DNA from: Ariolimax columbianus
Lineage: Eukaryota; Mollusca; Gastropoda; Stylommatophora; Arionidae
Reading direction: 5' to 3'
Assembly: GCA_036924085.1 (NCBI GenBank)
Contig: JAVGWX010000001.1
Span: 3,328,200-3,392,199, forward strand
DNA length: 64,000 nucleotides
Positions 34,668-44,735 of this stretch are shown one piece after another. The notes under the pieces are model-generated. The model made no database searches. It worked only from the letters and a program-made list of their open reading frames with translations, and was not told where the DNA came from. The translations under genes were made by a program, and so were the position numbers. Within the stretch, counting starts at the first letter, position 1; each line of letters starts with the position of its first letter.

Positions 34668-34957
34668 ATTCAGAACACTCTATGTCGTGCCTTCTGAGCA
34701 CCATTTCAATTCAGAACACTCTATGTCGTGCCTTCTGAGCACCATTTCAATTCAGAACACTCTATGTCGTGCCTTCTGAGCACCATTTCAATTCAGAACA
34801 CTCTATGTCGTGCCTTCTGAGCACCATTTCAATTCAGAACACTCTATGTCGTGCCTTCTGAGCACCATTTCAATTCAGAACACTCTATGTCGTGCCTTCT
34901 GAGCACCATTTCAATTCAGAACACTCTATGTCGTGCCTTCTGAGCACCATTTCAATG
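34668..34957. repeat. 41-bp minisatellite grown from helicase coding sequence
   Basis: Seven almost identical copies of a 41-bp unit (attcagaacactctatgtcg plus tgccttctgagcaccattt). On the minus strand the unit encodes MVLRRHDIECSEF, which is the coding sequence of the adjoining Helitron helicase, so the array is an internal amplification of it. Confidence 0.93.
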
Positions 34958-34989
34958 CATATAGTGATATCACATCGGGAATAAATCCG

Positions 34990-35740
34990 TCGTATCGAAT
35001 GCAATCTTGCTAAATGTCAAATGTAATCTTCCAAAGGGTAGAATGCAATCTTGCTAAATGTCAAATGTAATCTTCCAAAGTGTAGAATGCAATCTTGTTA
35101 AATGTAATCTTCCAAAGTGTAGAATGTAATCTTGTTAAATGTCAAATATTTCCAAAGTGTAGAATGTAATCTTGTTAAATGTCAAATATTTCCAAAGTGT
35201 AGAATACAATCTTGCTAATTGTCAAATGTAATCTTCCAAAGTGTAGAATGCAATCTTGCTAAATGTCAAATGTAATCTTCCAAAGGGTAGAATGCAATCT
35301 TGCTAAATGTCAAATGTAATCTTCCAAAGTGTAGAATGCAATCTTGTTAAATGTAATCTTCCAAAGTGTAGAATGTAATCTTGTTAAATGTCAAATATTT
35401 CCAAAGTGTAGAATGTAATCTTGTTAAATGTCAAATATTTCCAAAAAGTAGAATACAATCTTGCTAATTGTCAAATGTAATCTTCCAAAGTGTAGAATGC
35501 AATCTTGCTAAATGTCAAATATAATCTTCCAAAGTGTAGAATGTAATCTTGTTAAATGTCAAATATAATCTTCCAAAGTTTAGAATGCAATCTTGCTAAA
35601 TATCAAATATAATCTTCCAAAGTGAAGAATGCAATCTTGCTAAATGTCAAATATAATCTTCCAAAGTATAGAATGCAATCTTGCTAAATTAAATGTCAAA
35701 TGTAATCTTCTAAAGTGTAGAAAGTAATCTTTTAGTATAA
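34990..35740. repeat. 44-bp minisatellite with ~249-bp higher-order repeat
   Basis: About eighteen copies of a unit built from aatgcaatcttgctaaatgt and caaatgtaatcttccaaagt. A block starting at the ccaaagggtag variant (35031) recurs 249 bp later (35280) with the same order of shortened and normal units, so a multi-unit block was duplicated. Confidence 0.93.
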
Positions 35741-36389
35741 ACTCTCGAAAACATTTTAAAAAGTGAACGTTCTTTTGACGAATTGAAGATACAGATCAAT
35801 ACAAATGTTTGGTGTATTTAGAGTGGTATGTTACAGCTGGAACCACCGGCCAAATTCTTCCACATCTTCAATAAGATATCGTGCGGTTACAGCGGTTCCC
35901 GTGTCTGCAGAACTTTGAGATCCACGTACACGCTGCAATAGCATCGTCATGAACTCTCGTGCATTTTTTGCTGACCTTTTTTAGCTGACCGCGTACGTAC
36001 GTGAAACCACTGAATGTCCCATGTACCAAATATTCCAACTACATAGCTTTTTATAAATTCACCGTGATTAGGAATATCCGTTTAGAGGAATTGTTGTGAA
36101 TTGTAGTCTGGTTAGGCTCATACCATGCAGTTAAATGTGTGCATCGATTCTATGCTCTCCCAATTGACTGCGTCCTAGTGTTCGTATTGACAGTACATCA
36201 ATTGTCCATCTGGAAAGTTGACGGCAAAGCGATAAACAGCGCGAGAATGATTATGGATGGAGATTTTCTTGTAGTCGCAAAATCGTCTCTGGAGTACAAC
36301 CGTAACGTACATGTGGATATTGACGAATTTCATCGCATACAATTTCAGTATCTTTTGGACAGAATTACACAGTCGTGTCTTTTGTAGAT

Positions 36390-37205
36390 GCATTTGAATA
36401 TATACTTGATTGCAGTGGCTTACCGTGAAATCTCAAACATGGTGTTCTTTAAAACTTGAGAATGTATTAGACAAAATATATTCAAAATAGACATATTACT
36501 TCCCAATTTTTTAAATAAATAAACTATAATCTCCTCTTCTGTAAGAGAAACTGATCAACGTTATTGTCGTGTATTCCAATCTCCACTATCTTCAGAAACA
36601 GTAATCACGGCCAACAAAAAAGCTTAGATCGAATCTCTCAACATGTCAATCATTCTGTCGCATCATATTGTGAAACTACAAAGTGTGGTGTGTATTCACA
36701 TTTCTTATCTTTGTGTCTGTGCACTAAGCTGTCAAGACCAGGCCTAGGTTTACCGGCATTCAAAATGTTTATGTGGTCCCCGCAACTTCTCCACGCCAAT
36801 GACGAACTTAGTCAATTATCGACACTATTTTCCATTTGATGAAGGCCACATTATTAAATTTGTACATTTTTGCGGTTTTCTTACGTAATTAAACACAATA
36901 AAATAAGTAAATAACAAATTGTTTAGCACAAAGTACACTACACAACACCAGACATTTAGTTCTCATGTACTGGATTCACGTACCTAGCATCCAACAAACA
37001 AGAACATATAATAAGTACAATTAATAAACACAATTCAGCTTTCCATGTAATTCAAGCTCCAACAATATTTGTAATAATATATATCTCGTTCATATATTTG
37101 CATAATAATGGCCACAAAACACACAGAGCCTGAAGAATCCTCCTGTCATTGGACGAGTTATGGACCAGAAATAATACAATACATTAAGAATGCAAAATAT
37201 GCGTT
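36390..37205. other. No gene recognised
   Basis: A/T-rich spacer. It may include decayed Helitron sequence at its left edge. No coding signal. Confidence 0.4.
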
Positions 37206-37209
37206 CACT

Positions 37210-37860
37210 GCTCATAGGCAGATCTTGGTCAATTGTTTGACTCGTGAATAATCAGGCATTGGTTGTAACATATCTAGCAGCTTTAAATGTACACACATTG
37301 CATCATATTCACCACCATCATCATGTAAGCATGTCCTTTGCAGAACGTCGCTCTCATGACAGTCTGTCTGTAGGAAACTATCTTGCGCCAGTCTTCCGGT
37401 CTGCTCCAAGGTCAAATCCAATTTTTCCTTGACGTCCTGAGTTCATCGACTTCTCGATCGATCCCTGCTTCTCTTTCCAGTCACCATGCCTTCCATAACC
37501 ACTATCTCCAGTCCGTTTTGTCGTTTGACGTGTCCAAAAAAACCTCAGTTTTCGGGTCATTGCGTCATTAATGAGCCAATTCTCCTCTACATTCAGATCT
37601 TGTCGGATAGATTTCTTTCTTTCTTTGTAAACAGGATTTTCAGGACTCTTCTGTAGCACTGTGTAACACTCTGTAGCACTGTGTAACACTCTGTAGCACT
37701 GTGTAACACTCTGTAGCACTGTGTAACAAATCTTCCCTCTTCTTACTTCTGTAATCGCCCATATTTCGCATCCATATGGTGCCACAGGAAAAATGCATGT
37801 TCTTTGATGTGATATCCAGCAGCTTTATATGTACACACATATCTCTTTCACATCAGAACA
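37210..37860 (-). pseudogene. LINE C-terminal fragment (RTE-like type)
   Basis: The minus strand reads PYGCEIWAIT, then, after a repeat, NDAMTRKLRFFWTR, QTTKRTGDSGYGRH and GKIGFDLGADRKTGAR. This matches the usual C-terminal order of reverse transcriptases with a 'YG(C/S)EIWA' block and a 'KLRFFGHVxRQ' tail. The flanks 37250-37310 and 37800-37850 share a ~45-bp segment (cagcagctttatatgtacac), which may be terminal or duplicated sequence. Confidence 0.72.
37652..37728. repeat. 21-bp repeat inside the LINE fragment
   Basis: About four copies of actgtgtaacactctgtagc plus one base, in frame with the LINE C-terminal frame, encoding a heptapeptide (CYRVLHS-like). Confidence 0.9.
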
Positions 37861-38655
37861 TACCACACAACACTACCTCTTAAATATGTTGGGAAAATGT
37901 TAAATATAGTGTCTCAGATACACTTGAATGATTTGAATATTTGCTCGTACACAATAAGAGTGTTGTTTGTGATGGTCAACTGAATGAAGAATGTTTTCTT
38001 TGTTTCATTTAGTATTAACAGTATCATCTCTTGCATTTTCATTACTTGATTTCTAGTCTGTGTGATCATCTTAGCATATACACAGAGGTAAAATGTAATA
38101 ATTGCTCAGTGCGAGAGAAGATGGCGCCAGATATGTGTAGTCAAATGAACGTTGCATGTGCTTGGATTCCGTCCGTTTGGGAAGGTCGCTTGTTCTTGTG
38201 GACAATGATGATTCTCTGCTTGGTATGCACCATCTCTGATGCGGTCTGGAGCAAGAAGGTGACATCAATGAGAATACTGTAATACTGTTCAGAGGTACTA
38301 TATTATCTTGTCTTATTCCTCCCCTCCCCGGATGAGCGTATGCCTGTCTTGATCTCACGGTACAACACCAGCTGTTTAGTGGGGCGTTTCTGGGACATGA
38401 GAACAACATAACCAGTGCATCTGATTTGTGTTCTGTGCAGCAGCATGTGTATGTCTGAAAGCCTCGCCCTGGTGAAGGCACCAGAGCTGAGGGTGTGTCC
38501 TGTGTGGTTATCTTGGTGCACACACACCAATGTATAGTGTATATCAGCACTAGCGATTCTCTTTTAAATTATTCTTATGGTGAATACGTTGACCTTTCTA
38601 GGTTGGGCACCAATACAATGTCATGGAGATCCTTAAATAGAACTGCGATGTGCTT
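37860..38655. other. No gene recognised
   Basis: Overlapping open frames of 80-160 codons on both strands (38031-38550) have no recognisable domain; they may come from an unknown repeat. Confidence 0.35.
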
Positions 38656-38659
38656 CTAA

Positions 38660-38940
38660 CCCTATTACAAATATTTGGGAGCCAACGACGCACCGGTGAA
38701 TGAGCGACCAGCGAAACATAGCTGACCAGGACCCTTTTTGGCCTCTAAGTGGCGACCAGAAAACTGGCCGTACTCACGCAACCTGGCTGAAAGAACAGGG
38801 ATCAAAAATGGATGGCAAATCTAGTCCCAAAAACGTGATGTTGAAACTGGGAGTTACAGCCTCGCTGTAAACTACGACACAACATCCGTTTCAGGACAAC
38901 GTCGAAGAAACTGTTTAGAAAGTTCCTTATTTTCTCATCC
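38660..38940 (+). repeat. Dispersed element C, copy 2
   Basis: Blocks gcgaccagcgaaacatagct, ccaggaccc, gtggcgaccagaaaactgg and cgctgtaaactacgacacaa, then ttcaggacaacgtcgaagaa, in the same order as at 55440-55815. Single copy of the segment that is triplicated there. Confidence 0.6.
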
Positions 38941-39089
38941 CCGGTGTAGATGAAAACGACCATTTCAATAGCAGGGTGTCAGCTATATCACGAATGGATG
39001 CCATTAATGAACATATATTGGACTGCTATGGGGGCAAATTCACAGCCAAAACCGACAGCATAGACCGAAATGAGCGGCTGCACATGCGA

Positions 39090-39445
39090 GAGAGTGGACT
39101 GATATGACTATAGTGATAGCTGACATACGAATGAGTGGACTGATATGTCTATTGTGAGAGCTGACATACGAATGAGTGGACTGATATGACTATTTTGAGA
39201 GCTGACATACGAATGAGTGGACTGATATGTCTATTGTGAGAGCTGACATACGAATGAGTGGACTGATATGACTATTTTGAGAGCTGACATACAAGTGAGT
39301 GTGAGAGAGTGGACTGATATGGCTAGTGTGAGAGCTGATATGAGAGTGAGTGTGAGAGTTGACTGATATGAGTGTGAGAGAATGGATCAATATGAGCATG
39401 TGTGAGGGAGTTGACCGATATAAGAGAGAGGTGACAGATATGAGT
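39090..39445. repeat. ~41-bp degenerate minisatellite
   Basis: Five good copies of a unit (gagtggactgatatgactat plus ttgagagctgacatacgaat) degrade rightwards into gtgagagttgaccgatatg-type repeats. Confidence 0.92.
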
Positions 39446-40130
39446 ATGTCTGAGAAAGAGTTGACCGTTATGTGTGTATGAGAGAGAGGTGACCGATATG
39501 TATTTGAGAGAGGTGATTTATGTGTCTGCAAGAGAGAGAAACTTAAAACCACATTTGACTGAAGGGAAACCAAATCGTCGACTTATCGTGTGTGTGTGTA
39601 TGTAATAAGTATCTTGGACTGGCCTAATCAGGAAACGTTAAACATATTGATATCAGCATTTGTTGTTTCTGTAATCATGGTGTTGCTGGTATTGAGACGC
39701 TCCGGAACATTCACTTATCCTTGTACACCTGATTGATTATTGAGCTGTCATTTCAATCACTCGTTCAAACAAATGTTAGTAAATTTGTTTGATTAAAAAA
39801 ATTAAAAAACATTAATCAAATATAATATAGAAATTGAAATAATTTTTATACACATAGAAACCATGTTACCCTTTCAATATTTTTTTAACAACTGTCAACA
39901 AGATCGCCATGTTTATAAACAATAATGAACATATGATGAATGTGATACCCATCATATCCATACCCCCCTCTGAAACAATTCCTTGACCAGTATTCTCAGT
40001 CTGAAGCTTCTCCACTTATGTTTAAATTATATCATAATTTTCACTCAAATGTCCAAAGCGTTATCTTCGTTACGGACTCAATTAAACTTTAGAAGATGCT
40101 CAACATTGTAGACATAATCTTATCCCAATA
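39445..40130. other. No gene recognised
   Basis: A/T-rich spacer with no coding signal or clear repeat. Confidence 0.45.
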
Positions 40131-41165
40131 ACCTACATGACCCCAGTATCACCTCTGATGCTGTCAAAATAGATATGCAGTGGATTCCTGGATGCCTAAC
40201 CACACATGACAATGCAGATATACCAGCAAAGACGGGATCAAGACAAGCCACACATCTACAAACAGCCAAACAACTAATAAGAACAGCAAAGAAGGGATCA
40301 AGACAATCCACACATCTACAAACAGCCAAACAACTAATAAGAATAGCAAAGAAGGGATCAAGACAATCCACACATCTACAAACAGCCAAACAACTAATAA
40401 GAATAGCAAAGAAGGGATCAAGACAATCCACACATCTACAAACAGCCAAACAACTAATAAGAATAGCAAAGAAGGGATCAAGACAATCCACACATCTACA
40501 AACAGCCAAACAACTAATAAGAATAGCAAAGAAGGGATCAAGACAATCCACACATCTACAAACAGCCAAACAACTAATAAGAATAGCAAAGAAGGGATCA
40601 AGACAATCCACACATCTACAAACAGCCAAACAACTAATAAGAATAGCAAAGAAGGGATCAAGACAATCCACACATCTACAAACAGCCAAACAACTAATAA
40701 GAATAGCAAAGAAGGGATCAAGACAATCCACACATCTACAAACAGCCAAACAACTAATAAGAACAGCAAAGAAACTTGGCTGAACTGATTGGCAATGGAA
40801 AACATAGGGAGGGTGGTCTACAGACATATGACAAGCTTCAATCCAAATGACAACATCAATTAACTCACAAGGGAGGACCAGAGCACCATGTGCCAGATGA
40901 GAACCCAACACACTTCACTTAACAAGCAGCACCTGAACAGAATCCAACCACAACACTCTAGAGTACCAGCTGTGAGCACAACCATACAAAACTGTAATCT
41001 CTTTGATTGCCAGATGCCCAATAATGTTAGGAAAATGCTACTTTCACCAATGCCAGATAAATGGATCACTTTGTACGGTACTAAACAACTAACAAACACA
41101 TGCAGATACCATGACATGGCATTGGGCCGAAGGGAGAGAGCGCAAATACTGCTGAACCCATAACA
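40130..41165 (+). pseudogene. LINE RNase H and tail fragment
   Basis: The plus strand encodes KIDMQWIPGCLTTHDNADIP (the fourth RNase H block, usually QWIPGHxGxxGNExAD). A 60-bp repeated segment follows, then GNGKHREGG, a segment with CQMRTQHTSLNK, and a tail with FDCQMPNNVRKMLL, PDKWITLYGTK and CRYHDMALGRRERAQILL. Frame breaks are present. A related but more decayed fragment lies on the minus strand at 61380-61860. Confidence 0.78.
40234..40773. repeat. 60-bp minisatellite grown from LINE RNase H tail
   Basis: Nine copies at exactly 60-bp spacing (starts 40234, 40294 ... 40714). Each encodes SRQSTHLQTAKQLIRIAKKG on plus. The first and last copies carry agaacagc where the seven between carry agaatagc, and the first has acaagcc for acaatcc. 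The inner copies are therefore nearly identical and recently homogenised. Long frames on both strands across the array are artefacts. Confidence 0.95.
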
Positions 41166-41409
41166 TATACCTGCATCATTCAATGACATAATGACATGTT
41201 CACTGTAGGCCATTATACTTCTATGACAATGTTTGCTGCAAACTCAGAGGTACCACAGATGTTTTCACTTTAATATATAACAAGTCAACACATATACAAC
41301 TTATAACATATAACTGGTACTACATGCAACTTGTTACCATATTGAACTGCTTCAACAAATAAAATATATGTTCAGCTAAACTTGTTTGTGTTACACAACT
41401 GTGTGTATA

Positions 41410-41640
41410 TAGTGAGCTGGCTACCTATAAGCACAAAGATGTTTTAAATGGTAAGGTTGATACCTATAAGCACAAAGATGTTTTAAATGGTAAGGTTGAT
41501 ACCTATAAGCACAAAGATGTTTTAAATGGTAAGGTTGATACCTATAAGCACAAAGATGTTTTAAATGGTAAGGTTGATACCTATAAGCACAAAGATGTTT
41601 TAAATGGTAAGGTTGATACCTATAAGCACAACAATGGTTT
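41410..41640. repeat. 39-bp minisatellite
   Basis: Six identical or nearly identical copies of a unit (acctataagcacaaagatgt plus tttaaatggtaaggttgat), then degenerate copies (cacaaagttgt, cacaaagttatg) to about 41780. Confidence 0.95.
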
Positions 41641-41991
41641 ACAAAATGAAGCTGATAGTCTCATGTACAAAGTTGTATGGCGTCAAGCTATAGGCACAAA
41701 GTTATGTTACATTGTGAAATTGCTAGCTAAACGTACAAAACTGTTTCGCACAGTGATGTTGCTAGCCATAGGCACAATGTTATTTGGAGAAGAGTAGAAG
41801 GAAAACTAGGATACCCCAGCACATACAGAAAATGCAATATGGAAAAGAATTATAAATCCAAGGAAGACATGTCAACAATGGCAAATTGCATAGGGCAGGA
41901 AGACTCGACCAAAGACCACCATACTCTTCGAGGGTCTCAGCAGGGAAGAAGAAAATAATGAACAGGGAAAGAAATAATTTTTTTATTTAAA

Positions 41992-41997
41992 AAAAAT
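41992..41997 (-). terminator. Poly(A) signal AATAAA for the SLC26 gene
   Basis: AATAAA on the minus strand about 73 bp past the stop codon, in an A/T-rich 3' UTR. Canonical signal and plausible distance. Confidence 0.6.
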
Positions 41998-42069
41998 ATA
42001 TCAGGAACTGACATCTGGTCAGAGACATGAACTATAAGGTGGCACAATACCTTTGTCTGGCTGAGAGCC

Positions 42070-44283
42070 CTAAGCAACACAATGTTCTAAATGCACATAG
42101 TTTCTGTCAGTGCTCACAGTGGTTGCCAATGCTGCTTCCACTGTTAGAAACAGGCGGTCTGCATGCCTGACCCAAAATCCAGTGGATTTCAGCATTGGAA
42201 TGATGCTAACTGGAACATTTGTGATCATCACCTCCACATCAACAGAACTAAACTCATCTACCAGGAACTGAAGTGCCTGGATGCCTATAACGTCCACAAA
42301 TGCAACTGCAGCAGCATCTAGCACTACAACTTTCACTGGCATATCATCAGACAAGCAGCACAATTTTTTCTTACTGCTCTCCATACCCCCCTGTCCATTT
42401 TTGTCTTTATTGTGATTAGAAATGTTCATCTTGTTAACTCTCTCCCTCACTTTGAAGGGGTCTACTCCAGTCTGACTAAATACTTTTGTGGTAAATATTT
42501 CAGCATTCATAAAATAGAGAGGTGCTGTAATTTTCATCATTTTGACACCTTGCATTTGTTCAGCTAAAGAATAATTGTCCACTGATCTCAATTCTGACCA
42601 ATGGCTTGTCTGAATCCGTCCTTCCTCGGTCACTGGTGACAACATTGTTCGCAAGGCCACTAAAAATAGTGAAAACAACACACTTGCCAGTAAGCCACCG
42701 TCAGCATTTAAAACAACACAAGCAATGCATGCAAATAACCAGACAGCACAGTCATAGCTAGATTTTTGCCATTCCCTAGGAATGTCTAACAGCTTCAGGA
42801 AAATTGTCTGCAAATTGACGACAATTATGGCTGATAAGACGCACATGGGCAAATGATAGAAGTATGGCCCAATGACCACTATGACCAACAGAACAAGTGC
42901 TGCGGCAACTAATGATGCTACCTGTGTCTTACCACCTGCTCCATCTTGAACGACACTGCGTGACACAGAAGCAGCAGAGATATAGCCAGAAAATAGTCCA
43001 CAGATGATAGAACACATGCCGCAGGCCAGCATCTCTTGGTTTGGATCCACTATATAGTTATTCTTCAGTCCCATTGTTTTGGCCATTGCCAGTGTCTGAG
43101 CATACGCAATTACAATGATGACCAAACCATCTCCGATATAATCAGTGACCAAGAACAAGTCTGGAATCTTGGGTGCTGGAACTCCAACTGGCACAGTCTC
43201 AACAACCTTGACATTAAAATCACTCTGCAGATATGTAAAATTTGAAATCAGAGTTGCAACGATGACCACGATGAGCTCAATGGGGACAGGGACTCGCATG
43301 TGCTTCTTGTATCGATCATTTATGCACTTCTTAACAATATGGATAACAAGAATACTGATCACAGAAATAATCAGAGTTACAACATTAGTTTCTGGCAGTT
43401 TTTGCAGAATTGATATCCAAGTTCTAATAACTGCACCTGGGCCCCTGTAACCAGGAAGTGATAAGCCAAACATGGTCTTCAACTGGCTGGTTACAACATG
43501 GAATGATATCCCCACTGTGAATCCAGTGATCAGCGAGTTGGACATGATACTGGTGATACGACTCAGACCTAACCTGGACGCAGCTATGAAGATGACTCCC
43601 ACAGCAACTGACACACCACTGGCTATTTCAAGTCTTGCGGCAGTCTCGGCTGCACTTCTCGTAGTGCTGGACACTAAGTCAAGCATAGTGGACACATTGG
43701 TGGAGTTTGCAGTTATGTAGAAATCTAAAACAATACTTAACTTGGTAGAATCGTTGGATGTAGCTTGGAATACAGCTTGTGCTGTATCATTGAAACACGC
43801 AGCTGCGGATTTCTGTGTTAGACTGTTGTCATACTTGTCCAAGATTGTAGCAATCATGAGACTTAGAATTGCTATACACCCCCAGGACAGCTGTCTGCCT
43901 GTCCCAAACAGGAAATATGTAAGGGAGGCGAAGAACGAGATATAAAGACCTACGATTGGAGGCAGAGTAGATAAAGCTGCATATGCCATCCCTTGAGGAA
44001 TCATCATAATCCCAGAAGTGATGCCTGCAATAATGTCATTAGGCAAATCTTTCAATGGATACGTCTTGAGAGTTTCAATGATAGGGAAAAGTCCAACAAC
44101 TGCTCTTTTAATGTTGCAAGCAGACATCTTTTTGACTATACAGGGAAGAATCTTACTCGCCAAGGGAGCTGGGTCTTCTGGATTTCTGAAGGTGTTCTCA
44201 AACTCAACCAGTTTTGTGCTTCTTGTCTTAAGAGGACTCTCATCCACTGGTTCTGAGGTGCTTGTGTTGCGTAAAGAGTGCAT
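42070..44283 (-). CDS. SLC26/SulP anion transporter
   Basis: A 737-residue product in one uninterrupted exon. It is a plasma-membrane or organellar anion exchanger/transporter family; substrates (sulfate, chloride, bicarbonate, oxalate, iodide) cannot be chosen from the sequence. After an ~80-residue N-terminus, the family start LKDLPNDIIAGITSGIMMIP leads into the transmembrane core with GMAYAALSTLPPIVGLYISF (about residues 98-117) and FLFGTGRQLSWG. A loop after the third membrane segment has several Asn-X-Ser/Thr sequons (about 160-205). Further core helices run to about residue 530, then a C-terminal STAS domain (about 565-730) with VVVLDAAAVAFVDVIGIQAL. Length is normal for the family (700-970). 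The ATG at 44283 has a strong context (CCACCATG); 12 nt upstream a pyrimidine tract and CAG (44296-44297) make a good 3' splice site, so a non-coding first exon is likely. Family certain, paralogue uncertain. Confidence 0.95.
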   Translation of the reverse strand: MHSLRNTSTSEPVDESPLKTRSTKLVEFENTFRNPEDPAPLASKILPCIVKKMSACNIKRAVVGLFPIIETLKTYPLKDLPNDIIAGITSGIMMIPQGMAYAALSTLPPIVGLYISFFASLTYFLFGTGRQLSWGCIAILSLMIATILDKYDNSLTQKSAAACFNDTAQAVFQATSNDSTKLSIVLDFYITANSTNVSTMLDLVSSTTRSAAETAARLEIASGVSVAVGVIFIAASRLGLSRITSIMSNSLITGFTVGISFHVVTSQLKTMFGLSLPGYRGPGAVIRTWISILQKLPETNVVTLIISVISILVIHIVKKCINDRYKKHMRVPVPIELIVVIVATLISNFTYLQSDFNVKVVETVPVGVPAPKIPDLFLVTDYIGDGLVIIVIAYAQTLAMAKTMGLKNNYIVDPNQEMLACGMCSIICGLFSGYISAASVSRSVVQDGAGGKTQVASLVAAALVLLVIVVIGPYFYHLPMCVLSAIIVVNLQTIFLKLLDIPREWQKSSYDCAVWLFACIACVVLNADGGLLASVLFSLFLVALRTMLSPVTEEGRIQTSHWSELRSVDNYSLAEQMQGVKMMKITAPLYFMNAEIFTTKVFSQTGVDPFKVRERVNKMNISNHNKDKNGQGGMESSKKKLCCLSDDMPVKVVVLDAAAVAFVDVIGIQALQFLVDEFSSVDVEVMITNVPVSIIPMLKSTGFWVRHADRLFLTVEAALATTVSTDRNYVHLEHCVA

Positions 44284-44399
44284 GGTGGACAAATGCTGGG
44301 GAAGAAAATGCCACCAAAGTAGACATGAATTATGTAATATGCTAATGAGATAAAAAGGTAGAGGTAGTTTGATAATTTGATAGCAGGCACTGCCAACCT

Positions 44400-44735
44400 G
44401 AGATGAGGTATTAGGGACTTTATTGTACCAAGCCTCAGTCAGCTTTTGTGAAGTGGAGCAGCTTTATTCCATCCTTTTGTCGCCAGTGTGGTATAACATA
44501 CATTGGGCAGAATGGTCTGGAATTGCGTGCATGTTTCCGGCAACATCTCAATGGCATTTATAATCAAACTGGTTCCCCAATCGCCAACCACTTCAATGTC
44601 CTGGGCAAGACAATGTCACTGGCATAGTTTCTTGCTTATCTGACAATCGTCATCGATTTGCACTTGAGAACAGACTTATCTCCCGCATGGGCTGCCTCCA
44701 GTCGCATGGCTTATATCTGCCATACCTTTTTCTAA
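44400..44735 (+). pseudogene. Penelope-like element GIY-YIG endonuclease fragment
   Basis: The plus strand at 44478-44635 encodes CRQCGITYIGQNGLELRACF then RQHLNG and SPIANHFNV, and after one frameshift NRHRFALENRLISRMGCLQ. This is the GIY-YIG nuclease found at the C-terminus of Penelope-like retroelements: catalytic Tyr pair, Arg, and the HF and E positions in order. The reverse transcriptase is not present. It lies just upstream of the SLC26 gene's 5' end, on the opposite strand. Confidence 0.8.

Larger units (their letters stand above)
34440..36390 (-). mobile_element. Helitron Rep-helicase relic
   Basis: Read on the minus strand from high to low coordinates. About 36150-36390 encodes a segment with IHNHSRAVYRFAVNFPDGQ, like the helicase-like N-terminal domain of Helitron proteins. 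35860-35975 encodes LLQRVRGSQS...and a LIEDVEEFGRWF-like segment, the conserved linker before the PIF1 helicase. 34444-34704 encodes ECSEFGLPEQ and then the Walker A motif FFLDGLCGSGKTYVYN. The order is right for a RepHel protein but the pieces are separated by two minisatellites and many gaps, and the sequence breaks off after Walker A. No Helitron ends (5' TC, 3' hairpin CTRR) were identified. Confidence 0.72.

Noticed and set aside
38031..38550. 83-codon plus and 159-codon minus overlapping frames
   Set aside because: Neither shows a domain or splice support; overlapping open frames on both strands suggest composition rather than coding.
40120..40911. 263-codon minus and 202/213-codon frames across the 60-bp array
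   Set aside because: The 60-bp period keeps every non-stop frame open. The only meaningful reading is the LINE RNase H remnant on plus.
43036..44353. Several plus-strand frames of 67-111 codons
   Set aside because: Antisense of the SLC26 coding exon.
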